Assembly (NCBI GenBank): GCA_024682015.1 | Contig: JAIKZT010000037.1 | Coordinates: forward strand, 1-22,643 | Reading direction: 5' to 3' | Source of the DNA: Clostridia bacterium | GTDB taxonomy: Bacteria > Bacillota > Clostridia > Peptostreptococcales > Anaerovoracaceae | Length of the DNA stretch: 22,643 nucleotides | Part shown: positions 6,721-14,756 of the stretch, piece after piece | How the letters are laid out: each line of letters opens with the position of its first letter | Position numbering within the stretch: the stretch's first letter is position 1 | Position numbers and translations under genes: made by a program | Notes under the pieces: generated by a model | What the model was told of the DNA's origin: nothing | The model's input: the letters and a program-made list of their open reading frames with translations, nothing else | Database searches by the model: none

Positions 6721-7403
6721 TGGAAAATAAGAACAGCAAACTGAGCATCTTCACAAACGGTTTCATCAAGGAGAACCCGATCCTGGTCCTCGTACTGGGC
6801 ACCTGCCCCACGCTGGCGGTCTCCACGCAGGGTTCCAACGGCATCGGCATGGGCCTGTGCGTCACGTTCGTGCTTACGTTCTCCAACATCTTCATCTCCG
6901 CGCTGAAGAAGATCATCCCCGATAAAGTGCGCATCCCGTGCTACATCGTGGTCATCTCCACGTTCGTTACCATTCTGCAGCTGCTGCTGCAGGCGTACCT
7001 GCCCGAACTGAACAAGTCCCTGGGCCTGTACGTGCCCCTGATCGTGGTCAACTGCATCATCCTCGGCCGCGCGGAAGCGTTCGCCAACAAGAACAGCGTC
7101 GTGGACTCCGCGCTCGACGGTCTGGGCATGGGCCTGGGCTACACCTGCGCACTGACCATCATGGCCTGCATCCGTGAACTGCTCGGCGCCGGCACCCTGT
7201 TCGGCCACACCGTTACCGCGAATCTGTTCAGCCCGATGTCCATCTTCGTGCTGGCTCCCGGCGGCTTCTTCACGTTCGGCTGCATCATCGCCGCGCTGAA
7301 CAAGCTGACGAAGGGCAGAAGAGAGAAGAAGCAGAAGGCGAACAAGTGCCTCGGCTGCGGAAACGCCGAAGGCTGCCCCGCCGCTGAAGAAGGAGGTTGC
7401 TAA
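6720..7403 (+). CDS. rnfE: Rnf complex subunit RnfE (membrane) with Cys-rich C-terminal tail
   Basis: Integral membrane subunit, homologous to NqrD, that pairs with RnfA around an intramembrane iron-sulfur centre in the known complexes. The 227 residues carry several hydrophobic segments, and the conserved VLGTCP (C29) and VNCIILG motifs are present. After the last hydrophobic segment comes a basic stretch (GRREKKQK) and then a cysteine-rich tail with C210, C213, C219 and C227 (CLGCGNAEGCPAAEEGGC). This tail is predicted to be soluble, could bind a metal or Fe-S centre, and is not part of the core family as I know it. ATG overlaps the rnfG stop; the ribosome site of rnfA lies within its last codons. 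Confidence 0.94.
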   Translation: MENKNSKLSIFTNGFIKENPILVLVLGTCPTLAVSTQGSNGIGMGLCVTFVLTFSNIFISALKKIIPDKVRIPCYIVVISTFVTILQLLLQAYLPELNKSLGLYVPLIVVNCIILGRAEAFANKNSVVDSALDGLGMGLGYTCALTIMACIRELLGAGTLFGHTVTANLFSPMSIFVLAPGGFFTFGCIIAALNKLTKGRREKKQKANKCLGCGNAEGCPAAEEGGC

Positions 7404-7405
7404 AC

Positions 7406-7999
7406 ATGAAAGAAATGTTAATGATCATTATGGCAGCCGTCCTTGCCAACAACTACGTGCTGGTCCGCTTCCTGGGCATCTGCCCGTTCCTGGGCGTCTC
7501 CAAGAAGCTGGATTCCGCCGTGGGCATGTCCATCGCCGTCATCTTCGTCATGGTGCTGGCGACTGCCGCCACCTGGCCCATCCAGCGCCTGCTGCTGGAC
7601 CCGAACGGGATCGGCTACATGCAGACCACGGTCTTCATCCTGGTCATCGCCGCGCTGGTCCAGCTCATCGAGACCTTCATGAAGAAGTCGCTGCCCTCGC
7701 TGCATAAGGCGCTGGGCATCTACCTCCCGCTGATCACGACGAACTGCGCCGTTCTGGGCGTCTGCACGCTGAACATCGACGAGGGTTACAACTTCATCCA
7801 GTCCCTGATGAACGCCTTCGGCTCCGGCGTCGGCTTTCTGCTCGCCATGTTCCTGTTCGCGGGCGTGCGCAGCAAGATCGAAGACAACGACTATCCCGAG
7901 AGCTTCAAGGGCATCGCTTCCACGCTGGTTGCCGCATCCATCCTGAGCGTCTCCTTCATGGGATTCTCCGGCATGATCGACAACATCTTCGGGATGTAA
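7406..7999 (+). CDS. rnfA: Rnf complex subunit RnfA (membrane)
   Basis: Integral membrane subunit, homologous to NqrE, 197 residues of mostly hydrophobic segments. Conserved cysteine motifs FLGICPFLG (C26) and TTNCAVLGVC match the RnfA/RnfE pair that bind a cluster between them in the membrane. The start at 7406 is chosen because AGGAGG (7391-7396) stands at normal spacing; a TTG three codons earlier would sit too close. The gene begins two bases after the rnfE stop and ends 16 bases before rnfB. Confidence 0.95.
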   Translation: MKEMLMIIMAAVLANNYVLVRFLGICPFLGVSKKLDSAVGMSIAVIFVMVLATAATWPIQRLLLDPNGIGYMQTTVFILVIAALVQLIETFMKKSLPSLHKALGIYLPLITTNCAVLGVCTLNIDEGYNFIQSLMNAFGSGVGFLLAMFLFAGVRSKIEDNDYPESFKGIASTLVAASILSVSFMGFSGMIDNIFGM

Positions 8000-8015
8000 A
8001 GGAGGGTAGAGAAGT

Positions 8016-8930
8016 ATGAATCCAAGTGCTTTTGTAACTCCTGTCCTGCTGACAGTCATCACCGGCCTCATCGCCGGCGTGCTCCTGACGATCGCCGCGA
8101 AGATCTTCGCGGTGCCCGTTGACGAGACCCAGGTAAAGATCCGCGCCTGCCTGCCCGGCGCCAACTGCGGCGCCTGCGGCTTCGTGGGTTGCGACGACTA
8201 CGCCGCGGCTCTGGCCAAGGATCACTCCCTCGCTCCCAACAAGTGCGTGCCCGGCGGAGCCGGTGCCGCTGCCGGGATCGCGGCGGTCCTGGGCGTAGAA
8301 GCCGGCGCGACCGAAGAGAAGGTCGCGAAGGTCATGTGCTCCGGCACCTGTGACAACACGTCCACCGAAATGGATTATCAGGGCTACAAGTCCTGCGCGG
8401 CCGTCAAGAACTTCTTCGGCGGCCCCGGCACCTGCAAGTTCGGCTGCATCGGCCTGGGCGACTGCGTGGCGGCCTGCAAATTCGACGCTATCCATGTGGA
8501 AGATGGCGTCGCGAAGGTCGACCGCGACAAGTGCGTGGCCTGCGGCGCCTGCGCCAATACCTGCCCGCAGAAGATCATCGACATCCTGCCCAAGACCAGC
8601 CGCGTGACCGTGGACTGCTCCAGCAAGGATCCGGGCAAGTTCGTCACGAAGGCCTGCAAGGTCGGCTGCATCGGCTGCAAGATGTGCGAGAGGACCTGCA
8701 AGTTCGACGCCATCCACGTCGAAGGCAACCTGGCGAAGATCGATCCGGCGAAGTGCAAGAACTGCGGCATGTGCGCCAAGGCTTGCCCGCGCAAGATCAT
8801 CACCGTCATTCCCCGGCCCGGTCAGAAGCCCATCGTGCGGGTGACCCCGGCCGAGGCCAAGGATGCTCCCTCTCCCGCTGAGGTCACCAGGACCGCAGCG
8901 CCCGCGGAAACTCCCAAGGAAACCAAATAA
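8016..8930 (+). CDS. rnfB: Rnf complex subunit RnfB (ferredoxin-side, multi Fe-S)
   Basis: Membrane-anchored polyferredoxin that accepts electrons from reduced ferredoxin. The 304 residues start with one hydrophobic anchor (about residues 8-32). Next is the four-Cys Fe-S domain CLPGANCGACGFVGC (C45, C51, C54, C59). The C-terminal half holds four further ferredoxin-type motifs in two tandem blocks. The blocks are clearly duplicated: each has CKFDAIHVE, a short linker, AK-D and then a CxxCxxC motif ending in CP-KII. The tail after about residue 265 is Pro/Ala/Thr-rich and probably disordered. The start is preceded by AAAGGAGGG. Last gene of the operon, followed by a strong terminator. Confidence 0.95.
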   Translation: MNPSAFVTPVLLTVITGLIAGVLLTIAAKIFAVPVDETQVKIRACLPGANCGACGFVGCDDYAAALAKDHSLAPNKCVPGGAGAAAGIAAVLGVEAGATEEKVAKVMCSGTCDNTSTEMDYQGYKSCAAVKNFFGGPGTCKFGCIGLGDCVAACKFDAIHVEDGVAKVDRDKCVACGACANTCPQKIIDILPKTSRVTVDCSSKDPGKFVTKACKVGCIGCKMCERTCKFDAIHVEGNLAKIDPAKCKNCGMCAKACPRKIITVIPRPGQKPIVRVTPAEAKDAPSPAEVTRTAAPAETPKETK

Positions 8931-8946
8931 CTGAACTCAACCTTTG

Positions 8947-8978
8947 GACCCGGAAGGCAACCGTCTTCCGGGTCTTTT
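8947..8978 (+). terminator. Intrinsic terminator of the rnf operon
   Basis: A perfect 10-bp stem (GACCCGGAAG 8947-8956 / CTTCCGGGTC 8965-8974) with an 8-base loop, then TTTT. It starts 16 bases after the rnfB stop. Confidence 0.93.
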
Positions 8979-8994
8979 ATATCCCGGCGAAATA

Positions 8995-9003
8995 TGTTAC
9001 AAT
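8995..9003 (+). promoter_or_regulatory. Extended -10 promoter of the acyl-CoA synthetase operon
   Basis: TGTTACAAT combines TACAAT (8998-9003, 5 of 6 consensus) with an upstream TGn. Only TTTTAT is found where a -35 would be. The start codon of the first gene is 35 bases downstream. Confidence 0.6.
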
Positions 9004-9038
9004 GAACGATACGGTACCAGCACTGCAGGAGAGAGACT

Positions 9039-10718
9039 ATGCTTCGAAAAGTAACAGACTTAAGAGATCTTCTGAATTTCGCCGCGGATCAATACGGATC
9101 CCAGGCGGCTTATCTGTATAAAGAAAAGGTGGGCGGGCCTTATCTGCCCATTTCCTTCGACCGCTTCCGCGAGGACGTGAACGCGTTCGGCAGCGCTTTG
9201 CTGGCCGCGGATTTCAAGGATAAGCACATCGGCGTCATCGGCGAGAACCGCTACGAGTGGATCGTGTCGTATTTCGCGGTCGCCTGCGGCCTGGGGACGA
9301 TCGTGCCCCTCGACAAGGAACTGCCCGTGCAGGAGATCGGCGCTCTCGCGGCCCGCGCCCAGCTGACGGCGGTCATCTATTCCGCGAAGGTGGGAAGCAA
9401 GATCCGGGAAGCGCTGGCGGATCAGCCGGACGTGCGGCTCATCTGCATGGACGCCTCCGGCAGCGAAGACGGCGTGTTCTCCTTCCAGAGCATCCTCGAA
9501 AAGGGCAGAGAGCTGCGCGAGGCGGGCGATACCCGCTACGAGAATCTGCCGGTAAGGCCGGACGATTTCTGCACGCTCATCTTCACGTCGGGCACGACGG
9601 GGCTGGCCAAGGGCGTCATGCTCTGCCACCGCAACCTCGCGTACGACGTGTCCGCGCTGTACCAGTACGTGGAGCTCGACCGGTTCAAGGACAAAAAGGC
9701 CGCGCTCTCCATCCTGCCCATGCACCACACGTTCGAATTCACGGCTGACGTGCTCGGGTCCCTGCACCAGGGCGGCACGCTCGCGTTCTGCGAAGGTCTG
9801 AAATACATCGTGCGCAACATGGAGCAGGCGGAGGTCACGTATCTTATCGCCGTGCCCCTCATCTTCGAGAACATGCACAGCAAGATCTGGAAGACGGCGG
9901 AAAAGAACGGCAAGGCGGACAAGATGCGCAAGGCGATCCGGGTGATCCGCGCCATTTCCCACATCGACCGCAAGGCCAGCAAGCGCTACGCCCGCATCTT
10001 CAAGGACGTGCACGCGGCGCTCGGCGGCCACGTCAAGCTGTTCATCGTGGGCGGAGCCGCGGCGGATCCCAACGTCATCAGCAACTACCTGGCCATGGGC
10101 ATCAACATGGTCCAGGGCTACGGCATGACGGAATGCTCGCCCATCATCGCGCTCAACCCCGACTACGCCAGCAAACCCGCGGCGGTCGGACTGCCGCTGC
10201 CGGGCACGGAACTGTTCATCGATGAGCCGGACAGCGACGGCATCGGCGAGATCGTCTGCAAGAGCCCGGCCGTCATGCTCGGCTACTACAAGGACGAGGA
10301 GGAGACCGCGAAGGTCCTGAAGGACGGCTGGCTGCGCACGGGCGACTACGGCTATCTGGACCGCGACGGCTACCTGTACATCACGGGGCGCAAGAAGAAC
10401 GTGATCGTCACGAAGAACGGCAAGAACATCTTCCCCGAAGAGGTCGAATACTACCTGCTCAAGAGCCCCTACATCGCCGAGACGGTCGTGAAGGGCATCG
10501 AGGAGAAGGGCGACCTCATCATCACGGCGGAGATCTTCTGCGACCGGGACGCCCTGCAGGCGGCGGGCAGCCCCGAAGGAGACGCCCTGAACGCGCTCCT
10601 GAAGAAAGAGATCGACAAGGCGAACGATCAGATGCCTTTATACAAGCGGGTCAAGCGCTTTGAGGTGCGCGAGACCGAATTCGAAAAGACGACGACGAAG
10701 AAGATCAAGAGGTGGTAA
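9039..10718 (+). CDS. AMP-forming acyl-CoA synthetase (long-chain fatty acid--CoA ligase type)
   Basis: Activates a carboxylic acid with ATP to an acyl-adenylate and then to acyl-CoA. The 559 residues show the adenylate-forming core motifs in order: TLIFTSGTTGLAKG (from about residue 179), YGMTECSPII (Y361), DGWLRTGDYGYLDRDGYLYI, TGRKKNVIV (T449) and a C-terminal TTKKIKR with probable catalytic Lys555. NGKNIFPEEVEYYL is typical of the long-chain (FadD/AAE) branch. The substrate cannot be read from sequence; medium or long fatty acids are the likeliest. AGGAGAG precedes the start. First gene of a six-gene run, with only two bases before the next start. Confidence 0.9.
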   Translation: MLRKVTDLRDLLNFAADQYGSQAAYLYKEKVGGPYLPISFDRFREDVNAFGSALLAADFKDKHIGVIGENRYEWIVSYFAVACGLGTIVPLDKELPVQEIGALAARAQLTAVIYSAKVGSKIREALADQPDVRLICMDASGSEDGVFSFQSILEKGRELREAGDTRYENLPVRPDDFCTLIFTSGTTGLAKGVMLCHRNLAYDVSALYQYVELDRFKDKKAALSILPMHHTFEFTADVLGSLHQGGTLAFCEGLKYIVRNMEQAEVTYLIAVPLIFENMHSKIWKTAEKNGKADKMRKAIRVIRAISHIDRKASKRYARIFKDVHAALGGHVKLFIVGGAAADPNVISNYLAMGINMVQGYGMTECSPIIALNPDYASKPAAVGLPLPGTELFIDEPDSDGIGEIVCKSPAVMLGYYKDEEETAKVLKDGWLRTGDYGYLDRDGYLYITGRKKNVIVTKNGKNIFPEEVEYYLLKSPYIAETVVKGIEEKGDLIITAEIFCDRDALQAAGSPEGDALNALLKKEIDKANDQMPLYKRVKRFEVRETEFEKTTTKKIKRW

Positions 10719-10720
10719 AC

Positions 10721-11821
10721 ATGTATCCTCAGCTCGAGATAGATCTGAACAAGCTGCGCCAGAACGCGCGGGAGGTCATCAGCCGCTGCGAGCGCTACGG
10801 CATCGCGGTCTGCGGCGTGGTGAAGGGCTACTGGTCCGATCCCGTGCTCGCGAAGACGTACCTGGACGCGGGGGCGAAGCAGCTCGGCACGAGCCGGCTG
10901 TCCCAGATTAGGCGCATGCGCGAAGCGGGGCTGGAAACCGAATACCTGCTGCTGCGGGTGCCGCAGATGTGCGAACTGGACGACGTGGCGGCGCTGGCGG
11001 ACATGTCGCTGCAAAGCGACCGGTCCACGCTGCAGGCGCTCAACCACGCGTGCGAAAAGCAGGACAAGGTGCATAAGGTCATCGTCATGGCGGACCTGGG
11101 CGATCTGCGGGAAGGCTTCTGGGACAAGGACGAGATGGTGGATACCTGCGTGTTCGTGGACCGCTCCCTGCACAACCTGCATCTGTCCGGCATCGGCGTC
11201 AACCTGGGGTGCTACGGCGCCATCCAGCCCACGCCGGAAAAGATGACGGACCTGCTGAACATCGCCAAGCGGATCGAATCGCGCATCGGAAGGCCTCTTG
11301 AGCTCATCTCCGGCGGCGCCACGAGCACGTTCACGCTCGTGCACTGGAACACGATCCCCGCGGGCATCAACCACCTGCGCATCGGCGAGGGCGTAAGCCT
11401 GGCGTACGATCTGCCCTACATCTGGGGCATCAAGGACATGGATTACCTGCACCGCGACGCGTTCACTCTGAAGGCGCAGGTCGTGGAGGTCCGCACGAAG
11501 CCCAGCCATCCGCAGGGCAAGTTCTGCATCGACGCGTTCGGCGACCTGCCCACGTACGAGGACAGGGGCATGAGAAAGCGCGCGCTGTGCGCCATCGGCC
11601 GGGCCGACGCGGGCGTCGTGGAGAAACTGGCGCCGCGGATGAAAGGCATCGAGGTGCTGGGCGGGTCATCCGACCACCTGATCCTCGACATCGAGGACTG
11701 CCCGCGCACTCTCATGCCCGGCGACGTGCTGGAGTTCGACATCTGCTACGCGAACATTGTGAACCTCACGGTCAGCCCGGACGTGGAGAAGGTCTACGTG
11801 GACGGAGAACGCGATGTTTAG
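10721..11821 (+). CDS. PLP-dependent alanine/ornithine racemase family enzyme
   Basis: Predicted cytoplasmic amino-acid racemase with an alanine-racemase-like N-terminal barrel. K35 in GVVKGYW is the expected PLP-binding lysine. Further family features are QLGTSRLSQI, the ISGGATSTF phosphate-contact motif, INHLRIGEGV and FGDLPTYEDRG. This pattern fits the clostridial ornithine racemase / YhfX-like group better than Alr, so ornithine or another basic amino acid is a plausible substrate (inference). The start at 10721 follows AGAGGTGG; a GTG three codons earlier lies inside that ribosome site. Its TAG stop overlaps the next gene by eight bases, suggesting translational coupling to the substrate-binding lipoprotein. 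Confidence 0.8.
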   Translation: MYPQLEIDLNKLRQNAREVISRCERYGIAVCGVVKGYWSDPVLAKTYLDAGAKQLGTSRLSQIRRMREAGLETEYLLLRVPQMCELDDVAALADMSLQSDRSTLQALNHACEKQDKVHKVIVMADLGDLREGFWDKDEMVDTCVFVDRSLHNLHLSGIGVNLGCYGAIQPTPEKMTDLLNIAKRIESRIGRPLELISGGATSTFTLVHWNTIPAGINHLRIGEGVSLAYDLPYIWGIKDMDYLHRDAFTLKAQVVEVRTKPSHPQGKFCIDAFGDLPTYEDRGMRKRALCAIGRADAGVVEKLAPRMKGIEVLGGSSDHLILDIEDCPRTLMPGDVLEFDICYANIVNLTVSPDVEKVYVDGERDV

Positions 11822-13004
11822 GCGGGCTGCGGCTTTCGCGCTCGCGCTGCTGCTCGCCGCTTCCCTGACGGGCTGCACGACGTACAACAACTTTCACGCC
11901 GCGTTCTTCGAACCGCCCGTGGAAGTGGAGAACGTCATCCGCATCGGCATCTACGAACCCCTGACGGGGCCGGACGCGGATGAGGCATCCGAAGAGATCA
12001 AGGGCATGGAGCTGGCGCACGAGATGTTTCCGGATCTGGACGGCGTTCCGGTGGAGCTGGTCTACGCGGACAACCAATCCGATCTGACGGAAGCGCCGGG
12101 CGCGGCCAGGGAACTGGCCGAGTCGGGCGTGCGTGTCGTACTCGGCAGCTACCGCAGCACGCTGTCCCTTGCCGCCAGCGACATCTTCGAGGAATACCGC
12201 CTGCCGGCCATCGCCGCGACGTGCACGAACCCGCTCGTGACCCAGACGAACGAGTTCTACTTCCGCTCCTGCTTCATCGACGCCTACCAGGGCATCAGCG
12301 CCGCGCGCTACATCTACGAAGGGCTCGGCCAGAAGGACATCGTGTGCTTCAAGCGGGCCGGAGACGACTACGCGGATGCTATGATCGAGCAGGTGCGCGT
12401 CCAGGCGCAGCGCCAGGCGCAGGGCAGCGGCAAGGTGACGGTCATCGAGTTCCCCGAAGGTGCGGAGAACATGTCCGTCTACTACACGCGGCTTACGGCG
12501 ACGGAGCAGCGAGCCATCTTCTACCCCTGTACGGCGGAGGAGGGCGACGCTGTCCTGAAGGATACGTACGGGCTGGGCCTGAAATGGGTCGGCTGCTCGA
12601 AATGGGAAGCCCTGACGAACCTCGCGGTCGCCGCGGCGGATCCGTCGGACCACAGCTACCTGTACGGGGTCACCTACGTGAAGGGCTTTGACCCGGATTC
12701 CTCGTTCACGCCCCTGACGGAGCGGTTCAAGGCGGCCTATGCGGCCAAATACGGGGATGAGGTTCCCTCGGAAAACTGCGCGCTCGGTTTCGACGCCTAC
12801 CTGATGGCCCTGGAAGGCATCCGGCTGGCGGGAGATAGCAACGACGGGGTCATCCTCGCCAGCAAGCTGAAGAGCATCCGCGGGCTCGAAGGCTCAACAG
12901 GTTACATCAGCATCAACGCCCAGGGAGACCCGAGCAAAGATGTTGTTTTGGAAACGATCACCAAGGAGGGCGCGCTCGCGACGTTTACGGTCACGCCCAA
13001 TTAA
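11814..13004 (+). CDS. ABC-type substrate-binding lipoprotein (branched-chain amino acid/Leu-binding type)
   Basis: Cell-surface lipoprotein that should capture a small ligand, probably an amino acid. The 396-residue precursor starts with MFRR and a hydrophobic stretch, then lipobox LTGC with C21 as the lipidated residue. The mature part begins with VIRIGIYEPLTGPDADEASE, the typical type I periplasmic-binding-protein opening, followed by GMELAHEMF, the VVLGSYRST segment and the usual two-lobe pattern. No permease or ATPase gene lies nearby, so it either serves a transporter encoded elsewhere or acts as a sensor. Overlap with the racemase gene suggests both act on related ligands (inference). 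Confidence 0.88.
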   Translation: MFRRAAAFALALLLAASLTGCTTYNNFHAAFFEPPVEVENVIRIGIYEPLTGPDADEASEEIKGMELAHEMFPDLDGVPVELVYADNQSDLTEAPGAARELAESGVRVVLGSYRSTLSLAASDIFEEYRLPAIAATCTNPLVTQTNEFYFRSCFIDAYQGISAARYIYEGLGQKDIVCFKRAGDDYADAMIEQVRVQAQRQAQGSGKVTVIEFPEGAENMSVYYTRLTATEQRAIFYPCTAEEGDAVLKDTYGLGLKWVGCSKWEALTNLAVAAADPSDHSYLYGVTYVKGFDPDSSFTPLTERFKAAYAAKYGDEVPSENCALGFDAYLMALEGIRLAGDSNDGVILASKLKSIRGLEGSTGYISINAQGDPSKDVVLETITKEGALATFTVTPN

Positions 13005-13021
13005 AGCAAAGGAGTAAAGAC

Positions 13022-13258
13022 ATGAAAGAACAGATCAAAGAAGCGCTGGAGCAGATCCGCCCCTTCCTGCAGAGAGACGGCGGCGACGTGCAGTTCATCG
13101 ATTTCACGGAAAACGGCATCGTCAAGGTGCAGCTCGAAGGCCACTGCGCCGGCTGCCCGCACGCCCAGATGACGGTCAAGAACGGCATCGAATCCTTCCT
13201 GAAGGAGCAGTTCGCGGAAGTCAAGTCCGTGGAAGCGGTCAATCAGTACCAGTTCTAA
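13022..13258 (+). CDS. NifU C-terminal-domain (Nfu) Fe-S carrier protein
   Basis: Small cytoplasmic protein of 78 residues covering only the Nfu domain. RDGGDVQFIDF and the cluster-binding CAGCP (C42, C45) are the family hallmarks. A homodimer is expected to hold one [4Fe-4S] cluster between two CxxC pairs and pass it to apo-proteins. AAAGGAG at 13008-13014 gives good spacing to the start. Its presence 4 kb after the Fe-S-rich Rnf operon fits a demand for cluster delivery, but the two are in separate transcripts. Lies 17 bases after the lipoprotein gene and 13 before the CapA gene. Confidence 0.93.
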   Translation: MKEQIKEALEQIRPFLQRDGGDVQFIDFTENGIVKVQLEGHCAGCPHAQMTVKNGIESFLKEQFAEVKSVEAVNQYQF

Positions 13259-13271
13259 GGGATCCAAGGGT

Positions 13272-14756
13272 ATGGGAAGACACGAGAGAAAGAAAAAGAG
13301 GATAAAGATCCACTGGGGCAGGATGTTTCTGTCCTGCCTGGTGCTGGCAGGGCTCGTCTTTGCCGGGATACTGTTCTGGCCGCTGCCTGCGGAGGCAGAG
13401 CCGGTGTTTCCGGTTGACCCGATCGAGGAAGTGGCGGAGGAGCCCGTCCCCGAGCCCATCCACCTGTCCATCCGGTCCGTGGGCGACGTGATGTGCCATC
13501 CGGCGCAGTATCTGTCGGCCTACGACAACGCGACGGGGGCATACGACTTTACAGGCGACTACTCGTACATTAAAAAGTACATTGAGGACGCAGACCTGGC
13601 GCTGTGCAACGTGGAGACCACGTTCCTGGGCGACGGCAACTACGTGGGCTATCCCATCTTCAATTCGCCGGATTCCCTGGCGGAGGCGCTGGGCTGGACG
13701 GGCTTCGACGTGGCGTACTTCGCGAACAACCACATGATCGATACGGGCAAGGCCGGCGTGCTGCGCACGGTGGAACTGTTGCGGCAAAACGGCATGGCGG
13801 TCGCGGGCGCCCGCCTGAACACGGACGAGCCCCGCTGCCCCATCGTGGACGTGAAGGGCGTAAAGATCGGCATCGTGGCGTACACGTACGAGACCACGAC
13901 GGGGTCGAACCGCTACATCAACGGCAATCCGCTGTTCGCGGGGGGCACGGACCTGATCAACTCCTTTCGCTGCGAGTCGGGGCTGGCTTACGCGGTCGAA
14001 GAGGACCGCGCAGCCATCGCGGAGCAGATCCGCTGGTGCAAGGACAACGGAGCGGACCTCGTCATCGCGTATTTCCACTGGGGCATCGAGTACCAGCGTC
14101 AGTACAACGACGGGGAGGCGGCCATGGCGAAGTTTGCGGCGGACGCCGGCGCGGACATCATCTTCGCGTCGCACCCGCACCTGCTGCAGGGCGTGGAGAC
14201 GTTCACGTACGAGGTGAAGTTCCCCGAGCCCGAACCCGAACCGATCGTCGAACCGGAGCCCGTTCCCGAGCCTGAAGAGGAGCCCGAGCCCTGGATCATC
14301 CGGGTGAGGAAGCACTTCGGCCTGATCAAGGAAGAAGAGCCAAAGCCCGTCATCGAGGAGACGGAGACCGTTCCCGAAGAACCTCGCCGCGAGTCCTGGA
14401 CGAAGACGGTGCCCGTGTATTATTCCATGGGCAACCTGGTATCGAACCAGCGCGTGGAGACGATGAGCGATTACACGGCCAATGCGCGGTTCACCGAGCA
14501 GGGCATGATCGCCTGGGTGGACCTGGACTACGATCCGGCAACGGGCGAGATCTCGAACTTCTCCATGAAGTGCTTGCCCACCTGGGTGGAGAAGTACTAC
14601 AAGAACGGCAAAAACGAGTATTACATCATCCCGCTCGACAAGGACCTCGACAGCAACCCCGAGCTGCTCGCCAGCGGCCATCTCGGCCGGGCGCAGCAGG
14701 CGCTGCAGGATGTGAAGGACCTGATCGGCGAGGAATACGTCTGCAATGGATATTAA
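13272..14756 (+). CDS. CapA-family protein (poly-gamma-glutamate capsule/metallophosphatase-like)
   Basis: Predicted membrane-anchored extracytoplasmic protein of the CapA family, a calcineurin-like fold. The first 15 residues are strongly basic, then one membrane segment at about 18-36. Family motifs follow: SVGDVMCH, CNVETTF, FANNHMIDTG, HWGIEYQ, SHPHLLQGVE and YYSMGNLVSNQR. The 494-residue length exceeds the usual size because about 58 residues (roughly 318-375) are inserted between the last two motifs. The insert is rich in Glu-Pro repeats and probably sits outside the fold as a loop. A capsule role is not shown, because no capB/capC genes are present. The weak AAGGG ribosome site suggests low expression. 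Confidence 0.88.
   Translation: MGRHERKKKRIKIHWGRMFLSCLVLAGLVFAGILFWPLPAEAEPVFPVDPIEEVAEEPVPEPIHLSIRSVGDVMCHPAQYLSAYDNATGAYDFTGDYSYIKKYIEDADLALCNVETTFLGDGNYVGYPIFNSPDSLAEALGWTGFDVAYFANNHMIDTGKAGVLRTVELLRQNGMAVAGARLNTDEPRCPIVDVKGVKIGIVAYTYETTTGSNRYINGNPLFAGGTDLINSFRCESGLAYAVEEDRAAIAEQIRWCKDNGADLVIAYFHWGIEYQRQYNDGEAAMAKFAADAGADIIFASHPHLLQGVETFTYEVKFPEPEPEPIVEPEPVPEPEEEPEPWIIRVRKHFGLIKEEEPKPVIEETETVPEEPRRESWTKTVPVYYSMGNLVSNQRVETMSDYTANARFTEQGMIAWVDLDYDPATGEISNFSMKCLPTWVEKYYKNGKNEYYIIPLDKDLDSNPELLASGHLGRAQQALQDVKDLIGEEYVCNGY

Noticed and set aside
8016..8930. Tandem duplication in rnfB as something new
   Set aside because: Repeated ferredoxin blocks are usual in clostridial RnfB proteins.
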